From Castor canadensis (Eukaryota > Chordata > Mammalia > Rodentia > Castoridae): a DNA stretch of 64,000 nt. The notes beneath the pieces were generated by a model. That model was not told the DNA's origin. It saw only the letters and a list, made by a program, of their open reading frames with translations, and ran no database searches. A program made the position numbers and the translations under genes. This document shows, in pieces, positions 1 to 12,300 of this stretch; position 1 is the first letter of the stretch, and each line of letters opens with the position of its first letter. The stretch lies in assembly GCF_047511655.1 (NCBI RefSeq), contig NC_133401.1, positions 17,977,501-18,041,500 on the forward strand, in the 5' to 3' direction.

Positions 1-56
1 GCTGTGCTGCAGTAACAAACAGCCCTGGCCCCAGGGTCTCAGGTTAAAGAAAAGTT

Positions 57-222
57 TGCTGGGCGCTGGTGGCTCACACCTGTAATCCCAGGAGGATCGC
101 GGTTGGAAGCCAGCCAGTGGAAATGGTTTGAGAGACCCCATCTCGAAGATACCCATCACGAGAAAGGGCTGGTGGTGTAGACTCTGAGTTCAAGCCTCAG
201 TACTAAGGAAAAAAAAAAAAAG
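57..222 (+). repeat. SINE, B1-like + ID-like dimer
   Basis: Head GGTGGCTCACACCTGTAATC, internal GGGCTGGTGGTGTAG, tail GAGTTCAAGCCTCAGTACT, then an A-run. Confidence 0.85.
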
Positions 223-255
223 GGAAAGAAAGGTTTGCACCTTATACTTTTGTTT

Positions 256-365
256 GTTTGTTTTGTTTTTGGGACAGGGTCTCACTGTACTGCTCAGGCT
301 GGTCTGGAACTCACCATCTTCCTCCCTCAGTGCTGGGATTACAGGCAGGCACCACACGCCGGCTG
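256..365 (-). repeat. SINE, B1-like monomer
   Basis: Reverse-oriented head only: GACAGGGTCTCACTGTACTG ... GCTGGGATTACAGGCAGGCA. Confidence 0.85.
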
Positions 366-1330
366 GCTTTTAAAGCTTCTACCCGAAAGGGTCACACATC
401 ACTTCTGTCCTCTTTCCTTGGCTGAGGAAAGTGGCATGGCCACTTCTGAAGGGCAGAAACATGGAAGTGAAGCCGAATGGAGTGAACACTCATACATTCA
501 AGTCAAGCAGGGCTGGGCTCTTGGGGGATGGGGCAGAGTCTGTTTCTTAGTGTCCCTAGCTTCCAGAAGCTTCCATTCCTCACTCCAGCCCCCTCTGCCT
601 CCTCCCCTCTACTGCGGTCTTCTCTGTGTGCCTCCCTCTTGTAAGGAACCTGGTTGGGCATGGACGGTGCAACTGGATGGCCTGGAGCCTCTCCCTGGCA
701 CTTTGTCACATGTACAGAGTTCTTTCTTTGGTGGCTTTCATAACATCCACAGAGGGGACATTTCCATCGTTCAATTTGCCGCTGTCCCCCACCGAGGTTT
801 AATGGATCGAATCCAAAGATTCTGTCTCCCGTGGAGCTGAGTCACGGGGACACTGTCAGCAGGAGAGGGAGTCTCCCAGCCCCAGCCCCCGTCACATCGG
901 TCACACCCTGGTTTCAACACCACAGGTCTTGTGGGGCAGCAGACTCCAGACAGCCACCCTCCCCAGGTTCAGAATTCACTCGCTGCCCTTTCCACCTCTG
1001 TGTCCCCAGGTGCTGTGCCCTCATCCGTCCCCAACCCCCTGGCATCAGCACTCTCCTTGGTCACCACATCAGTGCCATCCGTGTCCTGCTCTGTCTTGCT
1101 ACAGAGTCCGTCCCCTCACAAGTCCCAATCTGACGGCCACCCCATTGTCTGTGGTCCCCACTGCTCTGAGGACCAGAGCTGGCACTTAGGGAACAAAGCA
1201 GGCGAGAAGGACATTTAGGGACAGGCCCCCTCCTCTCTAGTTCTCCCTTCCTCGGGTTGTTTGGTGGTTTAGCAAATGGAACTCAGGTGGCAAAGCAAGT
1301 TCATGGATGCTCTGCATTTTTCTGTCATGT

Positions 1331-1562
1331 TTTTCTTTTTGGTGGTACTGGGGTTGGACTTGGAGCCTCGCTTGCAAGGCAGGTGCCCATGTGAGCCACT
1401 CCACCAGCCCTTTCTGTATTGGGTATTTTTGAGATAAGTCTTGCTTTTCTTTTCTTTCTTTCTTTTTTTTTTTAAGACTGGGCTGACCTTGAATTGAGAT
1501 CCTACTGATGTCTGCCTCCTGAGTAACTGGGATTACAGGCATGAGCTACTGGCACCTGGCTC
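1331..1562 (-). repeat. SINE, dimeric
   Basis: Reverse ID-like part (GTGGTACTGGGGTTGGACTT) followed by a B1-like part ending CTGGGATTACAGGCATGAGC. Confidence 0.85.
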
Positions 1563-1608
1563 ATTTTAGTGTTTTTGAGGCTGTTTGTTCTAGGATGGCA
1601 GTTGTGGG

Positions 1609-1615
1609 GTGTGTG

Positions 1616-1698
<83 letters not shown>
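1609..1698. repeat. (GT)n(GA)n compound microsatellite
   Basis: About 42 bp of GT directly joined to about 48 bp of GA. Probably length-polymorphic. Confidence 0.97.
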
Positions 1699-1701
<3 letters not shown>

Positions 1702-1777
1702 TGAATATGAAGTGAGCACAAGCTGAGAATATCAGGAAAGTATAACTATTTCCATTTATTGAGCTCTTACTATTTTG

Positions 1778-1965
1778 TTTTTTTTGGTGCTAAGGTTTGA
1801 ACTCTACACATTGAGACACTCTACCAGCCCCCCCTCCTTTTTTTATGATGAGTTTTTTCAAGATAGGGTCTTGAGAACTATCTGCCTGGGCTGGCTTTGA
1901 ACCTGATCCTTCTGACCTCTGCTTCCTGAGTTGCTAGGATTACAGGTGTGAGTCACTGGTGCCCA
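1778..1965 (-). repeat. SINE, dimeric
   Basis: Reverse dimer with a shortened ID part: GGTGCTAAGGTTTGAAC ... GCTAGGATTACAGGTGTGAG. Confidence 0.8.
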
Positions 1966-2181
1966 GCATTTTTTTTTGTGGGACTGGGATTTGAACTCAG
2001 GGCTTTGCTCTTGCAAAGCAAGCATGCTACCATTTGAGCCACACCTCCAGTCCATCTTTCTCTAGTTATTTTGGAGATGGGGTCTTGAACTATTCGCCCG
2101 AGCTGGCCTCAGACCTCAATTCTCCCCATTTCAGCCCCCCAAGTAGCTAGGATTACCAGTGTGAGCCATGGCACCTGACAG
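1966..2181 (-). repeat. SINE, dimeric, head-to-tail with the previous one
   Basis: GGACTGGGATTTGAACTCAG ... CTAGGATTACCAGTGTGAGC. It directly abuts the preceding element. Confidence 0.85.
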
Positions 2182-2579
2182 CCATGTATTATCTAATAAA
2201 TATTCATTAAATCCTCATCTAATAAATATTCATTAAATCCTCACAACTCTGTGACATAGGCACCTTCAGCACCATTACTACTTCACTTCCCAGATGCAGG
2301 GGCATGACACCGTGCTACTTTCCAGGACCATTTAAGTCACCCCCAAGCTGGCCCTTGGCACTGTGCACCCAGGTGGGTGAGTACGGCAACCTCTGGGCTG
2401 GGGTGGAAGGACCTCCCTCTTTCCTGAATCCCAAGCTCTCTGCACGCCCTTCTTGGAAGCCCTGGCCTTGCCCACCTTCTGCCCCTAGACGCGGGCATTT
2501 CCCTGCCTCTGTGCCCACCCTCCTTGTTTGCGCCTGTTAAGATGGAGCAGTCCCTTCTGTACCCCAGACGTCATCCTCT

Positions 2580-2915
2580 CCCATCTCTGCCCTTCCTAGC
2601 TGTGAGACCTTGGGCAAGTTGCTTCCCCTCTCTGAGCCTCCTTTTTGGTACCTGGGAAGGAACCCACAGCCTTGCGCACACTCAGGAAGCACGCTACCAC
2701 TTGAGCTATGTCCCCAGTCCTTTTGCTTGTATTTTGCTTTTGAGACAGGGTCTCGATAAGTTTGCCCATGCTGGTTTTTAACTCAGGATTCTCCTGTCTC
2801 TGCCTCTACAGTAGCTGGGATTACAGGTGTGCATCACCTTGCCTGGCTGTGTTTCCTCCTCTGTAGAATGGGAGGCATTCACAGGGGTGGTAGTGGACTT
2901 AAGGGGCTGTGAAGA
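2580..2915 (+). repeat. MIR element interrupted by a younger SINE
   Basis: GTGAGACCTTGGGCAAGTTG up to about 2640 and its continuation CTCCTCTGTAGAATGGGAGG after 2848 are two halves of one MIR, split by the SINE at 2642-2848. Confidence 0.7.
2642..2848 (-). repeat. SINE, dimeric, nested in MIR
   Basis: Reverse dimer: ID part with CACGCTACCACTTGAGC, B1 part GAGACAGGGTCTCGATAAG. Confidence 0.8.
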
Positions 2916-3210
2916 GGGGGAGCCCGGCACAGGGCCAGCTCTGTTGCCACTGTTTTCAGGACTCCCGTTTCTCACTTTCTCTCTTTGGCTCTTGGAGCTC
3001 CTAAATCCTGCTCTACAGCTCTCCCCACCTTCTTCCAGCCACTTCTCTCTCCCTTCTCCACATCAAGATTCTCCAAAAAAGTGGTCCACACAGTGACTCA
3101 GTTTCCCCACTCTCTCCTCACTCCAGATCAGCTTGATTCTGCTCCCACGCACCCCCCAAACTTCTTTACCAGGCTAAAACCCAAAGGTTGCTTCTTAATT
3201 GAAAGGTTCT

Positions 3211-3345
3211 GAGCCTGGCATGATGTGCTCACCCGTGATCCCAGCATTTGGGAGACGCAGGCAGGAGGATCACAAGTTCAAGGCCAGCCTAGATTACATC
3301 ATTAGACACTGCAACAAAGAAGCAACAGAAAACAATAAACGACAA
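3211..3345 (+). repeat. SINE, B1-like monomer
   Basis: GAGCCTGGCATGATGTGCTC ... GTTCAAGGCCAGCCTAGATT, then an A/C-rich tail. Confidence 0.8.
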
Positions 3346-3979
3346 AAACGGGGTCCATGTGCTTGGACCCTTTCACCAAGTCCCACCTGACCTGTCCTAA
3401 TGGCCACTGCCCCATCTTGGAAACACTACTGTTGGCTTCAGGTGTCCCCATCACCTGCTTTCTCTGCTACCTCCCTGGTTTCTCTTCTGTCTACAGCTCT
3501 CTTGTCTTCCATGTGTCCCTTAAATGCTGGGACACCTCATTCCCTGGGCAGCCCACGCCCACCAGGGCTAGGTCCGGCCCTGTCCTGAGCTCCAGGTGCC
3601 TCCCGATCGCTCTCCTTCTTAAGGTTCCTCCTCAGGACACGCAGGAGCCCCACCTTCACTGTGGACACTGGTGCCCAGCTCCTAAACTACAGCCCAGGTT
3701 CACGTCTCTGAAGCGTCAGGGGCTTCTAGCCTCCCTGCGCCGGGGTGGTTAGCGGCTCCCTCTGCTGCCCGCCCTGGGTACTGCATCTCGCCTCGCCCCT
3801 TACCCCACGCACTCCATAGCGGTCCTTTCTCGGTCCTCTGGCCGGCTCCTCCCTTGGCATACACCACCATCGTCCTCACCCGTCTGATCCTTCTCTAAAC
3901 TACCCTCTTCTTCCCTTCCTCGCCCGTCACCCACACGATCCAGTCCCTCAGCCCCCTTCTGTTGCCTGGGTCCCGGCGC

Positions 3980-4290
3980 CATCCTCTTCCCTGCTCTCCA
4001 GCCTCTGGGATCACAGGCAGCCAGGAGGAACGTTTGAAAGTATAAATCACCTGCCTGCTTTTCTCTCTCCTTTAAATCCCTTCCAAAGCTCCTCTTTAAT
4101 CTTGAAATAAAGTCCAAGCTCCTTAGTGTGGCTGATAAGATCTCTTATAATTGGTCCTCTTAAGTTGTCTCCACTCTCCATTCCCCTTGCATCCCCCACA
4201 GGTCTGCACACCTTTACATAGGCTGGGCCCTTCACCTAGAGCACACGCGCGTGCGCACACACTCACACGCGCCCCTCCTGTCCCAGGATT
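3980..4290 (+). repeat. L2 LINE fragment
   Basis: GAAATAAAGTCCAAGCTCCTT followed by a GGCTGATAAGATCTCTTATA-like stretch matches the L2 3' region as I remember it (AATAAAATCCAAACTCCTTA). Confidence 0.55.
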
Positions 4291-4380
4291 GAGAAAGTTA
4301 CTCGCTTTATTTAGGAATCTCCATCAACTCCAGCTTTCCTCTGGCTCCTGTGTTTCCAGGATGCCCTAAGAGGAAGAGGG

Positions 4381-4525
4381 TGGCTGACGGACCGGGGCGT
4401 GGCTAGTGGAAACGCTTGTCCGACGGGTGGAGGCGTGGCTATTGGAAGCCCAGCTGACGGACGGGGGCGTGGCTAGTGGAAGCCAATACTGGTGGGCGAG
4501 GGCGTGGCCAGTGGACCTCCGACAG
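4381..4525 (+). repeat. Short tandem array with GGGGCGTGGC units
   Basis: Four imperfect units of about 33-37 bp, each with (G)GGCGTGGCTAGTGGAAGC. The unit core is a KLF/Sp-type GC box. Confidence 0.8.
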
Positions 4526-4679
4526 CTCTCAGGTGTGGCAGGTGGATGTGGGTATGTCCTGCCCAAGGCCGGGAACTCTAGAAACGCAGATTGCCTGGTC
4601 TGTTTCACAGTTGCCTAAATCTCACTCAGAGACCGCGTTAGCTCCCTTCTCCTGAATCCCAACTTCCCACGGGAAGACT

Positions 4680-5966
4680 GTTTTTCAGGCAGACAAAGTT
4701 TTATGGCAACTTTTACAGAAACCACAGAGAAGACAGCGACGGATGCGGACGAGCCAGGGGAGAGGAGAGGAGCGGGGAACGCGCCTGGGATGGTGGGGCT
4801 GATGCACAAGTTGGTAACAGGGTGCGAAAATTTGGGGGAAGCAGGTTATGGGGGGGTGACAGGGTCATCCTAGGGCCACAAGGAGTGGGCAAGCACTCCC
4901 CATCCCCCAAGAGAGTACTTTAGGCAGGAAACATCAACAGTAAGAAAATGCAGATGGCCTACCCACAGATGGGTGGCCTCCAAAGTTAAAAATGCCCACC
5001 CAGACCCAAGTCCAATCCCACCCTCCCACCCTCCCCGACCCCCGCCCCCCAACAGGCAGAGATGTGGCAGCATTTGCTGGCTTGTAGCATTGGTCCTCTG
5101 GACCCTCGGTCTCTTCTTCGAGGGTCCTGCCCGGATTGGCTGGCACTGAGGGCAAAATGAACCTTCTAGATTGTCAGGGGAGATCGGCTGGAGTCCCTTT
5201 GATTCCCTCTCCTCCCCAAAGCCGATTCTCAAGGTTGAGGGAGTCTGCTGCCCTTTAAAAAGGAAAGTCTCTCACCCTCCCTTCCCCCAAGACATGCACC
5301 CTCCCGCGTCCCCCTCCCCCAAACACACTATGTACACGCGCAGGCCCCTCCCTCCAAGGCGTGGCTGGGCTCTCAGAGGTAGTGGAGGGCAATACGGGCA
5401 CTGGAATGTGAGAAGTTGCGGGTTCAAAACGTGTCTCCAGTTGAGGCTGGGGACTGAACCCCCAAACTTCTCCCTTCCCCAAGCCTCCAGGGTTAGCATC
5501 CTCCCAACAGCCTGAGTGGGGGGATCAGGAGAGACCGGTGCCCCCATGCTCCGCCCCCTGGGGCTGGGCGGAGCTTCCTGAGGGGTTACGGGGAAGGGCA
5601 GAGATAGATGGCCCACCCCTGGGGACACAGATGTCAACAGGAGAAGGGGGACATCCTCCTTCCGGACACTAGCAGGCTGGGTGTCTAGGGAGACGGAGTT
5701 GATGAATTCTCACCGGAGTTCTCTGGGGAGCCCGGGGTGATGGAAGAGGCTCTGGAGGGGAGGGGACAGGAGGCAGGGGCGATGGGACCCCCAGGAGAAC
5801 AGGAGGCTGGATCTCAACAGGAGGCCGAGTCTCTAGGGAGGAAGGAGCTGAGTCCCAGGGGACCAGGCTGAGTCTAGAGAAAGAGCCGGGTGCGGGGGAG
5901 TCCAAGAGCAGGTGGCAGCCCAGTCCCCCAGGGGTGGGGTGGCGTTGGGGGAGGATGGCGAGGACC
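4680..5966 (-). other. SLC8A2: SLC8A2 3' UTR (end tentative)
   Basis: This is repeat-poor sequence downstream of the stop codon. It contains no SINE although flanking DNA is full of them, which fits transcribed UTR. A variant polyadenylation hexamer CATAAA (minus strand, 4705-4700) would end the transcript near 4680. A canonical AATAAA lies farther on at 4311-4306. The end is therefore uncertain. Confidence 0.45.
4700..4705 (-). terminator. Candidate variant poly(A) signal for SLC8A2 (CATAAA)
   Basis: The minus strand reads CATAAA followed by a T/G-containing stretch (TTTGTCTG). CATAAA is a rarer functional variant. The alternative is AATAAA at 4311-4306. Position at the end of the repeat-free tract is the only support. 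Confidence 0.3.
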
Positions 5967-6343
5967 CTAGAAGCCCCTGATGTGACAGTAGGCCTCGAGG
6001 CTGGCGAAGAGGATGTAGAGGAACCAGAGGCCCAGGAAGAGCGCGGTGGTGGCCAGCTTGGGGCCGCGCGGGCCGCCCAGCTCGCCGCCGATGTGCGGCC
6101 GGCGCCGGTAGAGCAGCACGGCGATGCCCACGAAGGCGAAGACGGTGAAGAGCGTGACCGAGAAGGCCAGTGTGCCGGTGCGCACCTCGAACGGCCGGCC
6201 CTGCACCGCCCAGTACACGGCGGCCACCGACCAGGCCACGCCCAGGCCCAGGAACACGTTCACCGCGTTGGACCCGGTCACGTTGCCGATGGACGCGTCC
6301 GCGCACTGGTCCTGCAGCGCGGCCACCTTGCTGGCGAACGTGT
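5967..6343 (-). CDS. SLC8A2: SLC8A2 exon 10: residues 796-920 and stop
   Basis: The acceptor GTCCCCGCAG precedes 6343 and the TAG stop is at 5967-5969. The exon encodes the rest of alpha-2 (DTFASKVAALQD, GNVTGSNAVNVFLG) and the final membrane segments, ending AYCHIRGF. It is GC-rich and CpG-rich. Confidence 0.96.
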
Positions 6344-9300
6344 CTGCGGGGACAAGACGCCACGGGTCGAGGGGCTGCACGGTCCCCACCCCCACCCGAT
6401 TTCCACAAGACCCCGAGGCTCTGTGGCCCACCGCCACCCCGTCTGCATTCAGTGGGCGCCACTGCATACTTTCTATGGGACTTAGGACCTTTTTGGATGG
6501 GGCTTGTGTGCGTTCAGGAGCCTCCACTGCTTGTTAGGAGACTCAGACTGCCCCTTTCTAAGGGACTTGTCTGCACTCAGTGGGCGCCACTGTCTACTTT
6601 TTGTTGGACCCGCTGCCTGCTTCCTGTGAAGCTGGCTGCCTGCGCCCTAGGCTCCCTCCCAGCGCCATCACTGGAGCTATGAGTCCCCACACCTAGTCCT
6701 CTTGCTCCTGTAAGAATGTCACACTCATCACCTTGCTTTTCAGATGCCCCCGTCTGGTTTATTGGGGATGAGGGGATCGCGGCCACTGTGTTTCTCTCTC
6801 GGGACACATGCATGCAGGCTACTGTCTGTGAGGCCCTGCCGCCTCATCTCTGTGGCACGTCCCCTTCATCATCTGGGCCCTAAGCTCCTCTGACTGGGAA
6901 CTCTGAGAGTCACCGGCCGATTCCCACCAACGCAGTGTGGCTCCGCAGAACCTTCTGTCTGGCTCCTTGAGGGAGGACGGCATCCACGTCTTGTTGCCAC
7001 AAACCCACTGAATGGTTTCTACAAAGTTTTCATGGGGCACCATGGGCCTCCCTCCCACCCCGACTCTTCACACCCACCACCGTCTTTCTATAGAGTCCAA
7101 GTCTGGTTTCTACCTTCTCCATCGCCTTAGTTTCATGGGACGTGCCACCTGCTTGCTTTGGGGGAACATTCAATTCACATATGGCACCCATGGGACACTC
7201 TGGAGTCTGTTGTGACCGTACCTTGTTTCTCCGGAACACACCAGCTGGGCTCTGTAGGATGCTCCCCTCCCTTCCTTCCTTTTTCCTCCCTCCTTCCCTT
7301 CTTTCCTTCTCTCTCTCTCCTCTCCCACACTACTGGGGCTGGAACCCAGGGCCTGAAGCACGCTAGGCAAGAGCTTTACCACTTGACCCACTACAACCCT
7401 TTTGTCTTGCTACCATTCCCTGGGCTGGCCTTGAAGTGGAGATCCTCCTGCCTCCTCATCCCAAGTATCTGGGATTACAGGCAGGCACCACCACGCCTGG
7501 CTCCCCACCTTATTTCGGTGGGACCCTTCCCTTAGGCTGCACCTGCCAGGCTTCTCTGAGACCCTACCTAGCAGTGTGTGGGGCATTACCAGGGATGGAG
7601 GTGCCCAGAGCCACGAAGACGACGGCATTGACAGAGTCTTTGAGGCCCACGGTGCAGCCAAAGTGGGAGGCGAGGTCACCGATGAGGGCAGTGAGCAGGC
7701 CGATAACCAGGATGCAGACGCCAAAGCAGGCCCAGCCGTGGCAGTACTCAGTGGGGGGCACACAGGCAAACAGCACCTTCCAGAAGACCGTCAGGAAGTG
7801 CATCACGTAGTCAAAGCAGGATGGCAGCCGCTCCTCCCGGGACCCGTCCTCCTCCTCTTCCTCGTCCCCTGTGGGCACACGACCCAGCTGGGGCACACAC
7901 CCGTGCCTCCTCCTTCCTTGCCTACAGAGTCCCACAAAGCCAACTGATTTCCCAGAATCCCCTGCAGCTAGGGGAGGCCATAAACACCTGGCTAAAAACA
8001 CCCAGCTTACCAGGATCCCGGGCAGCTAAGATGGTCGTATCCCTAGCTACATGTGTTCCTTTTGTCAGAGCTTTTGCAGCTACTGAAAATTCACTCATCT
8101 GATCCACTGCGGCTAACTGCAGCCACCTACCACTCAAGGTACCCTTCCCCAGGATCTCCCGCAGCAAGAGATAGGAACACCTGGCTAAAATTAGTGGCTT
8201 TCCCGGAATCCCTTGAGGCCAGCAATGGCCATGTCCTCAGATAAGCATACCCACTTTCCCAGAATTCCCTGCAGCTAGCAATACTAAATGCGTGCTTTCC
8301 CAGAATCCCTTGCAACCGTGGCCATCTCACCCAGTGTGGTGACCAGCTATAAACTGAAGGTTTCTGGCAGGCTCTGTGATTTGCGCACAGTGTTTGTATG
8401 GCTGTGTTTTGTGAGCTTTGTAAAAGATGTCTCATCCTTAGAACGTGTCACCTATTGTGACCTAATCTGACCTGCTTTTTGCTTGCTGTGACTTGTGTGA
8501 GGTGAAATCACAAAATGTTTAGTGAGCTCGCCCTGAGCTGATACGCATGAGGCGATGACAGGGAGAGAAATGAACACACTTGTGTGTGGCAAGTAGTGCA
8601 TCTGGAAGGTCGCTGATAAGAAACACGCAGCCAGGACCAGTCACTCCCAAGCCACGCCCACCCAAGCCACGCCCGCTCCCCAAACCACAGGCGATCAGAG
8701 CTGCTTTGAGAATGTCTGTGAGCACAGAACACCTGCTGGTGGCAGAGGCAGTGTGACTGATGTGGGGACCCAGGTCAGAGAACCTGCTCCCATTTTTCCA
8801 GCTTACTGAGCAACTTGGCTTGTGAAAGAAAGAAATGCTTGATTTGTAAATGTTCAACCCAGTGGTTTTTGGTTCGGCTTCATCTCAAAGAATGAAGTTT
8901 TGGGACCCAACTTCATGGCTCATGCCTGTAATCCCAGCTACTGAGGAAAAGGAGATGGGAGGATCATGGCTTGAGGCCAGCCTGAGGGAAAAAGTTAGCA
9001 TTATTTTAAGTCACGTGGTGGCTCACATCTGTAATCTCAGCTACTTGAGAGGCTTATGTAGGACTCGGATCAGAGGCCAGCCCGGGCAAAAATCGGGAGA
9101 CCCTATCTGCAAAACAACTAAAGCAATAAGAACTGGTGGAGTGGCTCAAGTGGTAGAGTGCCTGCCTAGCAAGTGTGAGGACCTGAGTTCAAAACCCAGT
9201 GCCACCAAAAAATAAAAAATTAGGGAAAAAAAAAAAAGGTTTTCATGCAACCGTGAGTAAAATAGAAGTAGAAACTAAAATTGGAAACTCAAACTCAACA

Positions 9301-12300
9301 GACACACTGCCCCCTTCCTCTTTCTTCCTTCTTGGAATATGCACTTGACACCTGGAGGTGCAGGAGCCATTTTGCAACCATGAGGACAAGAGCGGAGAAT
9401 GGGAAGGCAAAACAAGGGAGAAGCAGAGTGTTTAAAGGCATTACTGAGCTTGTCACCTACTTCAGACTTTTTCCCACATGCAAAAAAAACCTTTTAGCAT
9501 GCTTCAGCCACTTGTAATGAGATTTCTGCTGGACTCATCCCTTACGGAACCACAGTGAGTCATGGTTGTGGTCAGAACAGGGAGGACACACACATCCTCA
9601 ATGTCTCATTGCCATACTGAGTGAGATGGCCACTGTTGCAAGGGATTCTGGGAAAGCACATATTTAGCATTGTTAGCTGCAAGGAATTCTGGGAAAGTGA
9701 GTATTTTTATTTGAGGACATCCCCTGTTGCTAGCCTCAGGGGATTCTAGGAAAATCACACTTTAGGGAGGAGGGGGCTCTTGTCCTTGAGTCACCTGAAG
9801 CTTCCCCCTGCCCTGCTCCAAATTCTGCTGTGGCTCCCTACTGCCCTCAAGGCCAGTCTATATCTAGCCCCGGTCTGTACATCTTCCTCATGCTCCAACT
9901 AGACACTGTCCCCTAATATGCCCTAATATCACTCTTCTACACTCTCTTTGTCTTCTCTCACCTTGTGGATGACATCTGTGTCTATCTGGAGACTTGACAC
10001 AGGTGCCACTTCCTCTGGGCAGGCTTCCTTGACCTCTAGGCTAGCCCAAGTGCTCCATCTGGATATTTCTGGGGTCACCAGTCCCAGCTCTTGGCTAGTC
10101 GCTCTCGTGGGGCATATCTATCTTCCACACCAGACTTTGAACTCCATGAGGAGAGGACCAGGGCTGTCCTGGTCACTTTGTGTCTCCTTCCCCCAAGCAA
10201 TGTCCCTTATGGGGCAGGACCCAGAGGATCCCTCAGAAAAATAATGAAGGAATGTGGTTTCAGAGAGAGGTGCCATTTGGAGTGGGTCTACATGTGATCT
10301 CAGTGGCTTGCCACCTTTTCTATCTCCCAAGCCTGGCTTTTTTGGATCCCACTGTCTACCTCCTCCCCACCCCCCACCGCCGGGGGCTCCCTGAAGGAAA
10401 CCCAGTGTTGTGTACTGGACAGAGCCCTGATCTCTGACCTTGGTCTCCTTCTGAGTTCCCTGTAGAACTTCAGATCAGTCTTTCCTCTATCTCTAAGCCT
10501 GTTTCCCCAGTCCGTATCACAAGGGAGTCTCCAAGATGGCACCTGGGGATCCATGTGTCATTGTGTCCCTGGCCACACGGGGGCACTGCGGGTTCACAGG
10601 AGGCCTAAGGAGGGTGGGGACCACACAGGTGGGGGAAAAGAGCACAGTGCCCTCCCCACTGTCTCCATGGAAACAGAGGAGCCCAGCCTCTGTCTCAGGA
10701 GACAGGCCACCTCACCTGTCCCTACCTTCCAACTGCCTGATGCTGCCCCCAGGGAACACCTGAGCTGAGGCTGGGACCCCTCCTCCCTCAGCCCTCCCAT
10801 CCATTTCCCCTGGACCTTCCCCTTGGCCCTGTGGGTGCCGCCTTCCTCTGCGTCTCCTCCTCCCTCCCTCCCCACTTACCTGCGCTCACCGTAACTGCCT
10901 CTAAAAACTGCTCTCTCCACGAGTGGGTCCCGATCACCAAGGCCAAGTTGGTTTTCTTGATGAGTTTATCCACCGTGTTCTGGGGAGGAGACAGCGGGGG
11001 TGAGGTCACTGTCCGTCAGCACCCCGGATGGCTCTAGGAATGGCTCTGCAGCTGGGGCTCCCAGCCATGCTCGGGGTCCTCCACCCTCCCTAGCCCAGCC
11101 CTCCCAGCCAGCAAGAGGGGCTGCGCTGTCCGTGGTGCTGACGTTGACCCCGGACAAGGGCCAGAGACGCCTGGCTCGAAGCCCCTTGGGCTCTTCATGG
11201 TTCCTCCTTTCCAGACCCTCCGCAGGAAACTGGTGCAGCCCATGGAAGACGAGGCCCCGACGATCACCTTAAAGTCATACGACTCCTCGATGATGACTTC
11301 CAGCCGGCAGTTTTCCCCCAGTACTGGCTTGCCCATCTCTGCTATCCTCCGGGCCTCCTCCTCCTCTGCTGTCAGCTTCCTGTCCCCATCCCCTGCAGCA
11401 TGAGGGATAGGACTTAGACTCCCAAGGGGACCTACCTTACTGGGCCTGCGATGCCTTTCCTACTAGTTCCCTTAGACAGAGTAAACCTATTTGCTGACCT
11501 CTGGATGCCCCGTCAGTGACACGGCCCGCCCTCCCCTCTTGCTTCCTCCTGAGTCGCAGGAAGCTCATCAGGTGGGCATTGGCGCTCAGCCGCTGTGTGA
11601 CCTTGCACAGTGCCTTGGCCTCCCTGTGCCTCCGTTTTCACATCTGTGCAAAGGGCACGGTGACAATACCCACCTCACAGGGTGTCTGTGAGGGCTAAGT
11701 TAGGCAAGTTAAACTATTGTGCCTGGTGCACAAGAAATATTCAAGTGCTATTTCATTTGTTTTTGTCACCAACATCATCATCGCCATCTCCATCCTGTGG
11801 GAGGAGGTCTGCTCTTAGCATCCAAGCTCTGGAAGTATCCTCGAGTGTCTGAGGCGTGAGGAAGGGTACTGATTTGGACACAAATCTTGGACCCAGACTT
11901 ACAGACGTCCTTGCCCTGAGGGCATTTATATTTTGCTCCTTCACTCAAAGGCCAGCACCAACTCAACCCCAACTCTGGACCCCAACTCCAAGCCTGGTTC
12001 TACCTGTGGCCCCAAATGTAACTCTGTCACCAACCCTGACTCCAAACCCCAACCCTAAGGCCCCGTCCCAACTCTAACACTCAACATACCTGACCGATTA
12101 AGAACCCCAGTCCCTCCCCAAACTCCAACCCTAGATCGCACCCCAGTTCTATACTTGACGCCAGACCTCAGAGCCAACTCCACCTCCGACACCACTAACA
12201 AAGAACCTGACTGTGTAGTAAAGACCACAGCCAATTTCTTTTTCCTCTTGGGCAAACAGCTGGACTACATTTCCCAGCCTTCCTTGAAGCTGGGTGTGGC

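Larger units (their letters stand above)
1..4680. other. Intergenic stretch downstream of SLC8A2
   Basis: I see no gene. It holds several SINEs (listed separately), a GT/GA microsatellite, an old MIR split by a SINE, an L2 fragment and a small GC-rich minisatellite. In human the next gene in this direction is MEIS3; none of its exons are recognisable here. Confidence 0.7.

Noticed and set aside
1-4600. MEIS3 exons expected by synteny
   Set aside because: No homeobox or MEIS-like coding segment is visible on either strand; the gene probably begins further left.
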